Of a DNA stretch of 47,378 bases, positions 35,999 through 44,748 are shown in pieces (within the stretch, counting starts at the first letter, position 1; every line of letters begins with the position of its first letter). Under the pieces are notes generated by a model. That model saw nothing but the letters and a program-made list of their open reading frames with translations, was not told the origin of the DNA and searched no databases. The stretch is from Malaciobacter halophilus (GTDB lineage Bacteria > Campylobacterota > Campylobacteria > Campylobacterales > Arcobacteraceae), in assembly GCF_002837275.1 (NCBI RefSeq), contig NZ_NXIF01000036.1:1-47378 (forward strand), given 5' to 3'. Made by a program: the position numbers and the translations under genes.

Positions 35999-37030
35999 AT
36001 GCACGTAGGTTTTATTATTGAACACTGGGATAATATTGAACCTTTAAAAAGTTCTACAATATTGATTATTAAAGAGTGTATTAAAAGAGGACATAAAGTT
36101 TCAGTGCTTTATACAAATAATTTAACTGTAAGAAATAATATTGTTCATGGTTTTATTCAAACAATAAAAGAGATGGATAAGATTCCTGATAATATTGTAT
36201 CTTTTTATAAAAAAGTTGATTTTGAAAAAAAGTTAACATCTCTTCATGCTTTTGATTGCATAATGTTAAGAAAAGACCCACCTATTAATCCATTGGTGCT
36301 AAATTTTTTAGATGCAATAAAAGATGAAACAGTTATTATAAATGATGTAGATGGAATAAGAAAAGCAAATAATAAATTATATACAACAACTTTTCACGAC
36401 CCAAATAATAGTTTTTTGCCAGTAACTCATGTATCAGGAAGTAAAAAATATATTAATAAAATTATTGAAGATTCTCCTGATGAGAAACTAATTTTAAAAC
36501 CATTAGATGGTTCTGGAGGAAAAGGTGTAATTGTATTAGAAAAAAATGCAAAATCAAATATAAACTCACTTTTAGATTTTTATGTAGATAAATCAGGAGA
36601 TAAATATGTTATTCTTCAAGAGTACATAAAAGGTGCAGAAAATGGTGATGTTAGAGTTCTAATGTTAAATGGAAAATTTATTGGAGCATATAATAGAAAA
36701 CCAGCACAAGGAGAAATAAGAGCAAATATACAAGCTGGTGGAACGGCACATAAATATGAACTTACTGATAGTCAAAAGAAAGTATGTAGAAAAATAGGTA
36801 CTAAGTTGTTAGCAGATGGTTTGTATTTTGTTGGGTTAGATATGATTGGTGATAAAATATTAGAAGTAAATGTTCTAAATCCTGGTGGTATTACAAATAT
36901 TAATAGATTAAATAAATTAAAACTTCATCAAAATGTAGTGGATTTTTTAGAAGAAAAAGTTGATGAAAAAATAGAAAAGAGGGCAGAATTAGAGTATTTA
37001 CTTAAAAGACTTAATGAACTTAGAGAGTAG
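35999..37030 (+). CDS. Glutathione synthetase-like ATP-grasp ligase
   Basis: In this 343-residue ATP-grasp protein, the N-terminal part has MLRKDPPINPLVLNFLD and VDGIRKANNKLYT, the pattern of GshB's substrate domain. The ATP-grasp domain has LILKPLDGSGGKGVIVLE, NGDVRVLMLNGKFIGAYNRKP, NIQAGGTA and the intact metal motif ILEVNVLNPGG. It should join an amino acid to a gamma-glutamyl-type or other carboxylate; glutathione synthesis is plausible, but no gshA-like gene is in the window. It is followed after six bases by a small protein gene and a strong terminator. Confidence 0.85.
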   Translation: MHVGFIIEHWDNIEPLKSSTILIIKECIKRGHKVSVLYTNNLTVRNNIVHGFIQTIKEMDKIPDNIVSFYKKVDFEKKLTSLHAFDCIMLRKDPPINPLVLNFLDAIKDETVIINDVDGIRKANNKLYTTTFHDPNNSFLPVTHVSGSKKYINKIIEDSPDEKLILKPLDGSGGKGVIVLEKNAKSNINSLLDFYVDKSGDKYVILQEYIKGAENGDVRVLMLNGKFIGAYNRKPAQGEIRANIQAGGTAHKYELTDSQKKVCRKIGTKLLADGLYFVGLDMIGDKILEVNVLNPGGITNINRLNKLKLHQNVVDFLEEKVDEKIEKRAELEYLLKRLNELRE

Positions 37031-37036
37031 TTTATT

Positions 37037-37258
37037 ATGAATGCACAAATGAAAAACGAAACTGAAAAGTCAACATTACTTGCTGCTTTAGTTGTTGATT
37101 TGGTTAGGGTTATTAGAAACGAAAAAGATTTTCAAAAAGCAGCAAAAATTGTTATAGAAAATAATATAACTATGACAGAAATTGTAAGTCGTACTTTAAG
37201 GTTATCTGTTTTTGATATAGCAAAATTAAGTGATACAGTTATTGAATTAAAAAAGTAA
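37037..37258 (+). CDS. Hypothetical protein (73 aa)
   Basis: This is a small, mostly helical, soluble protein (KSTLLAALVVDLVRVIRNEKDFQKAAKIVIENN) with no cysteine, signal peptide or known motif. It is six bases downstream of the GshB-like ligase and shares its terminator, so it may be functionally linked to it. I do not recognise a family. Confidence 0.7.
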   Translation: MNAQMKNETEKSTLLAALVVDLVRVIRNEKDFQKAAKIVIENNITMTEIVSRTLRLSVFDIAKLSDTVIELKK

Positions 37259-37277
37259 GGTTATAACCTTACTTTTT
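37250..37277. terminator. Bidirectional terminator
   Basis: A perfect palindrome has stem AAAAAGTAAGG / CCTTACTTTTT and loop TTATAA. It lies between convergent genes, with A- and T-runs placed to end transcription in both directions. Confidence 0.85.
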
Positions 37278-37448
37278 CTCACAAATAGTTCTTATTTCAT
37301 ATTTTCCTGTTCTATAGTTTAAAGCTTTTTCTTGTTTAAACTTATAGCCTTTTTTAATACAATCATTTTTTGCTAATTTTGAAATATCTTGGCTACAACC
37401 TAAAAAAATAAATATACTTGTTAAGATTAAAAAAACTGTAGTTTTCAT
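37269..37448 (-). CDS. Small lipoprotein (59 aa)
   Basis: The signal peptide MKTTVFLILTSIFIFLGC ends in a lipobox (FLGC) with Cys ~18, so it should be lipidated by Lgt and anchored in a membrane. The mature part has KNDCIKKGYKFK and a late IRTICEKK, so two further cysteines could form a disulfide. The start at 37448 is chosen for AAGGAGG directly upstream; an earlier ATG overlaps that site. Function unknown. Confidence 0.78.
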   Translation of the reverse strand: MKTTVFLILTSIFIFLGCSQDISKLAKNDCIKKGYKFKQEKALNYRTGKYEIRTICEKK

Positions 37449-37523
37449 TATAGCCTCCTTCATATAATATAACTATACTATATGAAGGTAGCAAAATGGT
37501 GTCAGAAATAATTATAAATAATT

Positions 37524-38738
37524 TTAAAGTGGAATATTAATTGTAAATAGCAAACCTTTGTTACTATTCTTAGCAAATATTGTTCCATTTAAACTTTTTT
37601 CAATAATTAATTTTGACATAAAAAGTCCTAGTCCTGTGCCATTACTTTGATGTTTTGTTGTAAAATATGGTTCAAAAATCTTATCTAAAGTCTTTTCATC
37701 AACTCCCTTTGCATTATCACAAAAAGTAACTTGTGCAAAATTTGCCGACTCAATTTCAACTTCTTTGATACTAATATTTATCACTCTGTTTTCTATATTT
37801 TTTTTGTTAAATGCGTGTGCTGAGTTTTGTAAAAAATTAATAATAACTTGTGAAAATTCATTTGATACTCCAAAAACTTCAATATCTATATACTCTTTTT
37901 GTATTTGAATATTCTCTTTTTGGATAAGCTTTCTTGTGATATTTAAACTCTCATCAATTGAATTTTTTAAATTAAACTTCTGTTTTTCTTTATTAGGATT
38001 AAAAAAGTTTGAAAAGTCATCAATAGTTTGAGACATATTTGCAATAATCTCTTTGCTATCTTTGTAATACTTTTCAAGTTCATCAAACTCTTGTTTAGTT
38101 GCTGATTTTTTTAAATTAAATAGTGCAAGATTTAATTCTGTTAAAGGCTGTCTCCATTGATGAGCTATATTTGCTAACATCTGTCCTAAACTTGCCATTC
38201 TTGATTGCCAAAAAAGGATTTTTTGTTTTTGTTTATTTTTTTCTATTTCGCTTTTTACTCTTTGCTCTAAAGTTTGATTTAGCTCTTTTAACTGTTTTGT
38301 TTGTTCTTGAACTCTCATTTCTAAAGTTTTATTTAAAAGTTTTAACTCTTTATCTTTTTTTTCTAAATCTTTTTTTAGTTCAACTTCTTGTGTTACATCA
38401 TAACGAATTGCAATAAACTCTTTTATATTTCCATCTTTATCAAGAATAGGTGTAATTGTAGTATTTAAGTAAACACTTCTTCCATCTTTTGTAAGGTTTT
38501 TAACAGTAGATTTGTAGGTTTTTTTGTTATGTTTTATTGTTTCCCAAAGATTTTTAAAGTGTTCACTAGGAATATCAGGGTGTCTTACGATATTGTGATT
38601 TTTCCCTAATAATTCCTCTTTTGAATAACCAGATATTTTACAAAACTCATCATTAACAAAAGTAATTATTCCATCAATATCTGTTTTTGATACAATATTA
38701 CTATTTTCTATTGCTTCTTGATAAGTACTTTTAGGCAT
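37524..38738 (-). CDS. Aer-like PAS histidine kinase with coiled coil
   Basis: In this 404-residue soluble kinase, the PAS domain (~8-115) has HNIVRHPDIP and IKEFIAIRYDVT. A long coiled coil (~118-170) with repeated leucines follows. The phospho-acceptor motif is IAHQWRQPL (~residue 190), then VIINFLQNSAHA, DNAKGVDEKT and GTGLGLFMS in the ATPase domain. The Aer-like PAS suggests flavin-based redox sensing (inference). It starts two bases after the hemB stop codon and is probably co-transcribed with it. Confidence 0.9.
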   Translation of the reverse strand: MPKSTYQEAIENSNIVSKTDIDGIITFVNDEFCKISGYSKEELLGKNHNIVRHPDIPSEHFKNLWETIKHNKKTYKSTVKNLTKDGRSVYLNTTITPILDKDGNIKEFIAIRYDVTQEVELKKDLEKKDKELKLLNKTLEMRVQEQTKQLKELNQTLEQRVKSEIEKNKQKQKILFWQSRMASLGQMLANIAHQWRQPLTELNLALFNLKKSATKQEFDELEKYYKDSKEIIANMSQTIDDFSNFFNPNKEKQKFNLKNSIDESLNITRKLIQKENIQIQKEYIDIEVFGVSNEFSQVIINFLQNSAHAFNKKNIENRVINISIKEVEIESANFAQVTFCDNAKGVDEKTLDKIFEPYFTTKHQSNGTGLGLFMSKLIIEKSLNGTIFAKNSNKGLLFTINIPL

Positions 38739-38740
38739 AT

Positions 38741-39715
38741 TTAATTCTTATTTAAATATTCGCAAGCCTCTTTGGCATGATAAGTTATAATAATATCTGC
38801 ACCAGCTCTTTTAAAACCTACTAGTGTTTCAATCATAACTTTTTCATAATCTACTAAACCTGCATTACCTGCATTTTTAAGCATTGCGTATTCACCACTT
38901 ACATTATATGCACATAAAGGTAGATTTGAACTATTTCTTACATCTCTAATAATATCCATAAAAGCAAGTGCTGGCTTAACCATTAATATATCAGCTCCTT
39001 GTCTTTCATCTTCAAGTGATTCTTCAAGAGCTTCTAATCTGTTTGCAGAATTCATTTGATATGTTCTTCTATCTCCAAAAGAAGGAGTTGACTCAGCAAC
39101 ATCTCTAAATGGTCCATAATAAGCACTTGCAAATTTTGTAGAATAAGCCATGATTGGTAGATTTTCAAAACCATTTGCATCAAGAGTTGTTCTTAATACT
39201 TCAATAATACCATCCATCATACCACTAGGCGCAATCATATCAGCACCTGCTTTTGCATGAACTAAGGCTTGTTGTGCAGATAGCTCTAAAGTTTTATCAT
39301 TGTCAACTGTTTTTGTAACAGGGTCTAAAATTCCACAATGTCCATGGTCTGTATATTCACAAAAACATAAATCAGTTGCAATAAACATATCTGGAAGTTT
39401 TTGTTTAATCGCTTTTATTGTTCTTGCTATAATACTTTCATCACAAAGACATTCGCTTCCAACAGAGTCTTTTACATCTGGAATACCAAAAAGAATAATA
39501 GATTTTAAACCAATTGAATAGATATATTCACACTCTTTTATTATTTCATCTATACTCATTTGAAATACACCAGGCATTGATTCAACTTCTGTTTTAATAT
39601 TTGTACCTTCTTTTACAAATAATGGATAAATAAAATCATTTTTTGAAAGAGTATTCTCTTGAACCAGATTTCTTAAGTTTTCATTAATTCTTAATCTTCT
39701 AAATCTTTTAAACAT
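38741..39715 (-). CDS. hemB: Delta-aminolevulinic acid dehydratase (porphobilinogen synthase)
   Basis: This 324-residue enzyme is of the family's standard length. The metal-binding region is in TDLCFCEYTDHGHCGIL with cysteine ligands (zinc type). The Schiff-base lysines are in YSTKFASAYYGPF and LMVKPALAFMD. It condenses two ALA molecules to porphobilinogen early in heme synthesis. A PAS kinase gene follows two bases downstream. It is divergent from ribA. Confidence 0.97.
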   Translation of the reverse strand: MFKRFRRLRINENLRNLVQENTLSKNDFIYPLFVKEGTNIKTEVESMPGVFQMSIDEIIKECEYIYSIGLKSIILFGIPDVKDSVGSECLCDESIIARTIKAIKQKLPDMFIATDLCFCEYTDHGHCGILDPVTKTVDNDKTLELSAQQALVHAKAGADMIAPSGMMDGIIEVLRTTLDANGFENLPIMAYSTKFASAYYGPFRDVAESTPSFGDRRTYQMNSANRLEALEESLEDERQGADILMVKPALAFMDIIRDVRNSSNLPLCAYNVSGEYAMLKNAGNAGLVDYEKVMIETLVGFKRAGADIIITYHAKEACEYLNKN

Positions 39716-39795
39716 TTTATACCTTTATTTATATCAAATTAAAAAAGAATCTAAATAAGTTACGTATATTTTTTCTATTTTAATTTGGTATTTGT

Positions 39796-39801
39796 TATAA
39801 T
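39796..39801 (+). promoter_or_regulatory. Candidate -10 box of the ribA-glyS operon
   Basis: TATAAT at 39796-39801, preceded by TTTGT, lies about 36 bases upstream of the ribA ATG. The leader contains AAAGGCGA as a ribosome binding site. No clear -35 box or FMN riboswitch is visible. Confidence 0.45.
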
Positions 39802-39836
39802 CGTGGTTATTTTATCACTATAAGGTTTAAAGGCGA

Positions 39837-40412
39837 ATGAATATACAACAATCAAATATTGCTAACCTACCTACAAAACATGGAAAATTTAAGATTAAAG
39901 CTTACAAAGATAATAATCAAGAGCATTTAGCAATAATGTCAACAGATTTTGAAAATTTAGAAGCTCCATATGTAAGGATACACTCAGAGTGTTTAACAGG
40001 AGATACATTAGGAAGTTTAAAATGTGATTGTCAAAATCAGCTAGAATTAGCATTAAAGTTTATATCAAAAGAGGGTGGCTTAATAATTTATCATCGACAG
40101 GAAGGAAGAAATATAGGGCTACTAAATAAAGTAAATGCTTATGCTTTACAAGATGCAGGAAGAAATACTATTGAAGCTAATTTAGAGTTAGGTTTCAAAG
40201 AAGATGAAAGAGATTATAAAGTTATAAAACATATTTTTGAAGATTTAAGCGTTAAAAAAGTAAAACTTATTACAAATAATCCTGAAAAAATCAATTATGT
40301 AGAGTCTTTAGGTGTTCAAATTATTGAAAGAATACCTGCAATTACAAGAGTTAATAAATACAATAAACACTATTTAGATACAAAAAAAGATAAGATGGGG
40401 CACCTTTTATAA
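39837..40412 (+). CDS. ribA: GTP cyclohydrolase II
   Basis: In this 191-residue protein, the zinc-binding region is HSECLTGDTLGSLKCDCQNQL, given in part as GDTLGSLKCDC with its three cysteines. The GTP-binding and catalytic part is IIYHRQEGRNIGLLNK, then TNNPEKINYVESLGV. It opens riboflavin synthesis from GTP. It is a single-domain enzyme without the RibB part. It starts a seven-gene run ending with glyS, with rsmG starting one base after its stop codon. Confidence 0.95.
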   Translation: MNIQQSNIANLPTKHGKFKIKAYKDNNQEHLAIMSTDFENLEAPYVRIHSECLTGDTLGSLKCDCQNQLELALKFISKEGGLIIYHRQEGRNIGLLNKVNAYALQDAGRNTIEANLELGFKEDERDYKVIKHIFEDLSVKKVKLITNNPEKINYVESLGVQIIERIPAITRVNKYNKHYLDTKKDKMGHLL

Positions 40413-40413
40413 A

Positions 40414-41016
40414 ATGAATGAAAATTTAGAAAAAATATTAAAAAATGAAAATATCAATTTTGATAAAAAGTTTTATGAAAGATGTAATTCTTTCTTAAAT
40501 TTATTACAAAAATGGGGTAAAGTTCATAATCTTAGTGGAAGTTTACATGAAAATGATATAATAGAAAATATTGTTGATTCTGTATATCCTATACTTTTTA
40601 TAAATAGATTTGATAGTTTTGCAGATATAGGAACAGGAGCAGGGTATCCTGGACTATTACTTGCTATTGCAAGACCTGAAGTTAAATGTTATTTGATTGA
40701 ACCAAGAGTAAAAAGAGTTGCATTTTTAAACTTTGTAAAAAATAGTTTAGGCTTACAAAATGTTGAAGTTATATGTAAAAGAGTTGAAGAAGTAGAAGAT
40801 ATAAAAGTTGATTTAGTAACATCAAGAGCAGTTACAAATACAAGTTTATTACTAGAGTTAACAAAAAATATTTCAACTAATAGTTGTAGTTTTCTTTTTT
40901 ATAAAGGAAGCATGCTTGAAAGTGAAGTAAAACAAGCAAAACTAGATAGTTGTAAAATAGTAAAAAGAAAAGATAGAAACTATTTATATTTACAAAAAAA
41001 TGAAGGTAGAAAATGA
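40414..41016 (+). CDS. rsmG: 16S rRNA 7-methylguanosine methyltransferase
   Basis: This 200-residue protein has the SAM-binding motif FADIGTGAGYPGLLLAIARPE near residue 70, shown in part as DIGTGAGYPG, then LIEPRVKRVAFLNF and VTSRAV typical of RsmG/GidB. It methylates G527 (E. coli numbering) of 16S rRNA. It overlaps the next gene by four bases. Confidence 0.95.
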   Translation: MNENLEKILKNENINFDKKFYERCNSFLNLLQKWGKVHNLSGSLHENDIIENIVDSVYPILFINRFDSFADIGTGAGYPGLLLAIARPEVKCYLIEPRVKRVAFLNFVKNSLGLQNVEVICKRVEEVEDIKVDLVTSRAVTNTSLLLELTKNISTNSCSFLFYKGSMLESEVKQAKLDSCKIVKRKDRNYLYLQKNEGRK

Positions 41017-41243
41017 TTTTAAAGTTATTAGCAATTGTAGTAGTACTAGTTTTAGTATATATTGTATTTTTCAAAAAAGATAGAGAGGGCGTAATAAAAA
41101 AGAATAATGAAAAAAAAGAGAACATTGAAGATATTATGGTTGAATGCCCAAGTTGTGGAACGTATGTTTCGAAAAAAGAGGGAATTTTAAGCAATGGAAA
41201 CTATTTCTGTTCAGCTGAATGTTTAAATAATAAGGCAAAATAA
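41013..41243 (+). CDS. PP0621-like small membrane protein with zinc finger
   Basis: In this 76-residue protein, residues 2-20 form one membrane helix (ILKLLAIVVVLVLVYIVFF), then a charged linker. A C-terminal zinc-binding part has CPSCGTYVSKKEGIL and YFCSAECL. This layout matches the widespread PP0621 family, whose function is unknown to me. The start codon overlaps rsmG (ATGA), and the stop overlaps the next gene by one base. Confidence 0.85.
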   Translation: MILKLLAIVVVLVLVYIVFFKKDREGVIKKNNEKKENIEDIMVECPSCGTYVSKKEGILSNGNYFCSAECLNNKAK

Positions 41244-41617
41244 TGATTTTATTAGGGGATAAAAATATACCATATGAAACGTTAAGTGTAATAACAAATA
41301 TTGAGCAATTAGCTAAAACTAAAGCAAATACGATGGTAGTTTTCCAATATGAACAAAATTTGCTTGATTACTGTTTTAAAAATAATATTACATATGCAGT
41401 AATAATAAAAGATTTAAAAGAGGCTATTTATGCAAATGCATTAGAAGCAAAATATATTATATGCGAAAAAGAATTAGCAAGAAGTATACAAAATACTGCA
41501 GATAATTATATGTTTGATTCAAAAATTTTAGCTATTATTGATTCAAATAGTGAGTTTGAAGATATTGCAAAAGAGCAAATAGATGGAGTGATTTATAGTT
41601 ATTTATTAAATGATTAG
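41243..41617 (+). CDS. Conserved hypothetical protein (124 aa)
   Basis: This is a soluble alpha/beta protein alternating short strands (TMVVFQYE, YAVIIKD, KYIICE, KILAIID) with helices, as in a small Rossmann-like fold. It has no nucleotide-binding glycine motif. Its start overlaps the previous gene's stop and its end overlaps the cytochrome gene by eight bases. It may be typical of Campylobacterota; no function is known to me. Confidence 0.75.
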   Translation: MILLGDKNIPYETLSVITNIEQLAKTKANTMVVFQYEQNLLDYCFKNNITYAVIIKDLKEAIYANALEAKYIICEKELARSIQNTADNYMFDSKILAIIDSNSEFEDIAKEQIDGVIYSYLLND

Positions 41618-41954
41618 AGTTTTTTTATTACTATTTTGCTTTTTATTAACAATAAGTTATGCTTGTAGTGGCAACTGTATTAGTTGTCACAAAATTCTTA
41701 AAAAAAGTATTAATAAATCTCATCATAAAATATTAAAAGATTGTATCACTTGTCATAATAAATTACCTTCTTCAATGTCTGAATGTGGAGGAGATTGTTT
41801 CTCTTGTCACTCTCAAAATAGACTTATTAATTCAGAATATAAATCCCATAAGAAATTAAAAAATTGTAAGAAGTGTCATATAAGTAAAGAAGACTTCTTA
41901 AGCTTTAAAAAAAACCAAAATAGCTCTTTTATAGATTTACTAAATAATAAGTGA
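41610..41954 (+). CDS. Periplasmic tetraheme c-type cytochrome
   Basis: This 114-residue protein has a Sec signal peptide (MIRVFLLLFCFLLTISYA). The mature part has four heme-attachment motifs: CISCH, CITCH, CFSCH and CKKCH, with extra His (SHHKIL, SHKKL) as distal ligands. It should carry electrons in the periplasm, as do small multiheme cytochromes in anaerobic or microaerobic respiration. The partner enzyme is not nearby; it sits between a hypothetical gene and glyS, an unusual place. Confidence 0.88.
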   Translation: MIRVFLLLFCFLLTISYACSGNCISCHKILKKSINKSHHKILKDCITCHNKLPSSMSECGGDCFSCHSQNRLINSEYKSHKKLKNCKKCHISKEDFLSFKKNQNSSFIDLLNNK

Positions 41955-42010
41955 GCTTTGGATAAAATAGCTACTTTTTAGAAACAAATATAAAAAAAGA
42001 TAGGACTACT

Positions 42011-42157
42011 GTGAAAGAGATATTAGATATTATTGTTTTATTACTGTTTGTATTTATGTTAGCAATGTTTATCATAGGATTTAATAAACAGCAAATAAAA
42101 AAACATAAAAATAAACTTGAGGAAAAAAAAAGAGAAAAGGAAAAAATAGATGAATAA
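42011..42157 (+). CDS. Small membrane protein (48 aa) upstream of glyS
   Basis: The reading frame starts with GTG at 42011, with AGGA six bases before. Residues 4-27 are one membrane helix (LDIIVLLLFVFMLAMFIIGF), and the rest is a strongly charged tail rich in K and E. Its stop codon overlaps the glyS start by eight bases, which suggests translational coupling. No family is recognised. Confidence 0.65.
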   Translation: MKEILDIIVLLLFVFMLAMFIIGFNKQQIKKHKNKLEEKKREKEKIDE

Positions 42158-44165
42158 ACCATTATTAATTGAAATTGGTGTTGAAGAATTACCAGCGATT
42201 CCATTTTTAAAAGAATTACCAAATATTGAAAAAAAGTGGAGTGATATACTAGAAAAAAATAAATTATTATGTGGTTTTGATTTTTTTTACACACCAAGAA
42301 GATTAGTTTTATGGCATAGAGAGTTTCCAGTTTCTCAGCCAAATAGTGTTGTTGAACAGTTTGGTGCACCAGTTAAAATTGCTTATAAAGATGGTAAACC
42401 AACTAATGCAGCAATTGGTTTTGCAAAAAAGTGTGGTATTAGTGTTGAGAAATTAGAACAAATTGATAAAGGTAAGGGTCCTGTATTATATTTCAAACAA
42501 GAAGTAGAGGGAAAAGAGAGTGAGATTTTATTAAATGATATGGTAAATGAGTTTATCCACTCTTTAAACTTTGGTAAATCTATGAGATGGGGAAGTAGAA
42601 CGGATAGTTTTATAAGACCTATTAGAACTTTAAGTATTCTTTTAGACAATAAGATTGTTGATGCTAATCTTTTTGGAGTTAAATCTTCAAATTTTTCATA
42701 TGCACATAGAATGGTTTCTTATGAACCATTTACTTATGACTTTGCAGGAGATTACTTTTGCAAATTAGATAAAAATGGAGTTATTTTATATCCTGAAGAG
42801 AGAAGAAAAAGAATCTTAGAACAGATGAAAGAGATTGAAAACTTACATAAAATAAAAATTGATATTGATGAAGAACTCTTAGATGAAGTAGTTGCTATTA
42901 CAGAGTATCCAACTGCTTTAATAGGAAATTTTGATGAAGAGTTTTTAGAGTTGCCAGAAGAGGTAATTGTAACTTCAATGAAAGAACATCAAAGATATTT
43001 TGCAGTTTATAAAGACTCAAAATTAACAAATAAATTTATTGTTGTATCAAACTCAAAAACAGATGATTTTAGTGCAATTATTGCAGGAAATGAAAAAGTA
43101 TTAAGACCAAGATTAGCTGATGGTATGTTCTTTTGGAAAAATGATATAGCAAATGGATTAAGTAATGAAGGACTTAAAAACTTAGTTTTTGTTGAAGGTC
43201 TTGGTTCTATGTATGAAAAGTGTGAGAGAGAAGCAAAAATAGCTCAATATTTAGCCCAATCACTTAATGAAACAAATAAAGAGTTACTTCAAAAAGCTAT
43301 TATGCTTTCAAAAGCAGATTTAATGTCAGAAATGGTTTATGAGTTTACAGAACTTCAAGGACTAATGGGATACTACTATGCAAAATTAGCAAATGAAGAT
43401 AAATTAGTTTATACAGCACTAAAAGAGCAATATTTACCAGATAAAGAAGATTCTGAATTACCATCAAATAAATTCTCTGCAATTGTAGCTTTATCTTATA
43501 AACTTGATAATTTAATGGGACTATTTAGTGTTGGTAAGATACCAACAGGTTCAAAAGACCCTTTTGGACTTAGACGTGCAGCTGCTGGAATTGTAAAAAT
43601 TGCTATGGAGCATAAACTACCAATTAATATAGATAAAATTATAACAGATTTATCAAGTAATTATAAAGGTTTAGATAAATCACAACTTTTAGAATTCTTT
43701 AATGAAAGATTATTTAAGATTTTTGATGTAAATCCTTCTGTTTTAAAAGCAGTTTTAGGAAGTGGTGAAAAAGATATATATGAAATATCTTTAAAACTGT
43801 GTGCTTTAAATCCAATAGTACAAAGTGATAACTTTAAAGAAATTTCTACGACATTTAAAAGAGTTGCAAATATAATCAAAGATATTAATGTAAATAAAGT
43901 TTTAGAAGTAAAAGAAGAACTACTAGAAGATAAAGAAGAAAAAGAGTTATTTGAAGCTTATAAAGTAGTTGTATCAAAACATTATGATGATTATGAATTA
44001 GAGTTAGATTCATTATTTGATTTAAAACCACAACTAGATAACTTTTTTGATAATGTATTTGTAAATCATGAAAATGAAGACATAAAAAATAATAGAAAAA
44101 ATTTAATTGGTTTAGTATATCAAGCATTTAGAAATATTGCTGATATTAAAGAAATTACTATATAA
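42150..44165 (+). CDS. glyS: Glycyl-tRNA synthetase beta subunit
   Basis: This 671-residue protein starts MNKPLLIEIGVEELPA, the standard beginning of GlyS. Further family segments are TPRRLVLW, MRWGSRTDSFIRPIR, SMKEHQRYFAVY and KDPFGLRRAA. With the alpha subunit GlyQ (not in this window) it forms the tetrameric enzyme that charges tRNA-Gly. It is the last gene of the ribA run and ends before a hairpin. Confidence 0.97.
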   Translation: MNKPLLIEIGVEELPAIPFLKELPNIEKKWSDILEKNKLLCGFDFFYTPRRLVLWHREFPVSQPNSVVEQFGAPVKIAYKDGKPTNAAIGFAKKCGISVEKLEQIDKGKGPVLYFKQEVEGKESEILLNDMVNEFIHSLNFGKSMRWGSRTDSFIRPIRTLSILLDNKIVDANLFGVKSSNFSYAHRMVSYEPFTYDFAGDYFCKLDKNGVILYPEERRKRILEQMKEIENLHKIKIDIDEELLDEVVAITEYPTALIGNFDEEFLELPEEVIVTSMKEHQRYFAVYKDSKLTNKFIVVSNSKTDDFSAIIAGNEKVLRPRLADGMFFWKNDIANGLSNEGLKNLVFVEGLGSMYEKCEREAKIAQYLAQSLNETNKELLQKAIMLSKADLMSEMVYEFTELQGLMGYYYAKLANEDKLVYTALKEQYLPDKEDSELPSNKFSAIVALSYKLDNLMGLFSVGKIPTGSKDPFGLRRAAAGIVKIAMEHKLPINIDKIITDLSSNYKGLDKSQLLEFFNERLFKIFDVNPSVLKAVLGSGEKDIYEISLKLCALNPIVQSDNFKEISTTFKRVANIIKDINVNKVLEVKEELLEDKEEKELFEAYKVVVSKHYDDYELELDSLFDLKPQLDNFFDNVFVNHENEDIKNNRKNLIGLVYQAFRNIADIKEITI

Positions 44166-44178
44166 TCATTACCACAAT

Positions 44179-44208
44179 AAAGAAAAAAGAGACTCCTCTT
44201 TTTTCTTT
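44179..44208. terminator. Terminator hairpin after glyS
   Basis: A perfect 13-bp stem, AAAGAAAAAAGAG / CTCTTTTTTCTTT, has loop ACTC and begins 14 bases after the glyS stop. The T-rich arm itself could act as the T-run. Confidence 0.7.
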
Positions 44209-44230
44209 ACAACTACAAAAGGAGTCAAGC

Positions 44231-44566
44231 TTGAGAATAGCAGCTACTATATTTATATTATTAATATTTTTTACAGGTTGTGAAGAGAAACAGAATAAAA
44301 TTAATAGATATTTCCAAAACTGGACGGGAGTAAATGGTGTACTTGAAGTTTACTCAGGTAATAATTTAGTAAAAAGATTTATGAAAATTGATAAATTATC
44401 CACAGCTGTTGCAACAGAAGATAAGTTCCACAGACCTTATAGATATGGTTATGGAATTTTAGATGAAAATCTTAATTTTAAAGTTGATTCAGACGAAAAA
44501 AAAGTATATTTTGAGTTTAGTGACTATTCAACAAATTATATATTTTTTGAAAATCCAAATAAGTAA
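44231..44566 (+). CDS. Lipoprotein (111 aa), function unknown
   Basis: The start is TTG at 44231, with AAAGGAG six bases upstream. The signal peptide (MRIAATIFILLIFFTGC) ends in a lipobox at FTGC. The mature part is beta-rich (GVLEVYSGNNLVKRFMKIDKLS) and contains HRPYRYGYG. It is followed nine bases later by a second small lipoprotein gene. I do not recognise a specific family. Confidence 0.8.
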   Translation: MRIAATIFILLIFFTGCEEKQNKINRYFQNWTGVNGVLEVYSGNNLVKRFMKIDKLSTAVATEDKFHRPYRYGYGILDENLNFKVDSDEKKVYFEFSDYSTNYIFFENPNK

Positions 44567-44575
44567 GGAAAGAAG

Positions 44576-44743
44576 ATGAAAAAAGTATCTATATTAATGG
44601 TTTTATTTATTTTTATTTTTAGTGGATGTGCTACTTGGAAAGGTATTAAAAAAGATAGTAGTGATGCATGGAATGCTACAAAAAAAGGTACGAGTAAAGC
44701 ATATAATAAAACAAAAGAGGCTATTCATGAAGCTACTGAGTAG
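44576..44743 (+). CDS. Very small lipoprotein (55 aa), entericidin-like size
   Basis: The signal peptide MKKVSILMVLFIFIFSGC has lipobox FSGC; only about 38 residues follow, rich in K, S, T and A (WNATKKGTSKAYNKTKEAIHEATE), likely one amphipathic helix. AAGGAAAGA precedes the ATG. Small lipoproteins of this type are common in the outer membrane, and their roles are mostly unknown. It is in operon with the lipoprotein before it. Confidence 0.72.
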   Translation: MKKVSILMVLFIFIFSGCATWKGIKKDSSDAWNATKKGTSKAYNKTKEAIHEATE

Positions 44744-44748
44744 ATAGA

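Noticed and set aside
39716-39836. FMN riboswitch before ribA
   Set aside because: The leader is too short, and no conserved riboswitch core is visible.
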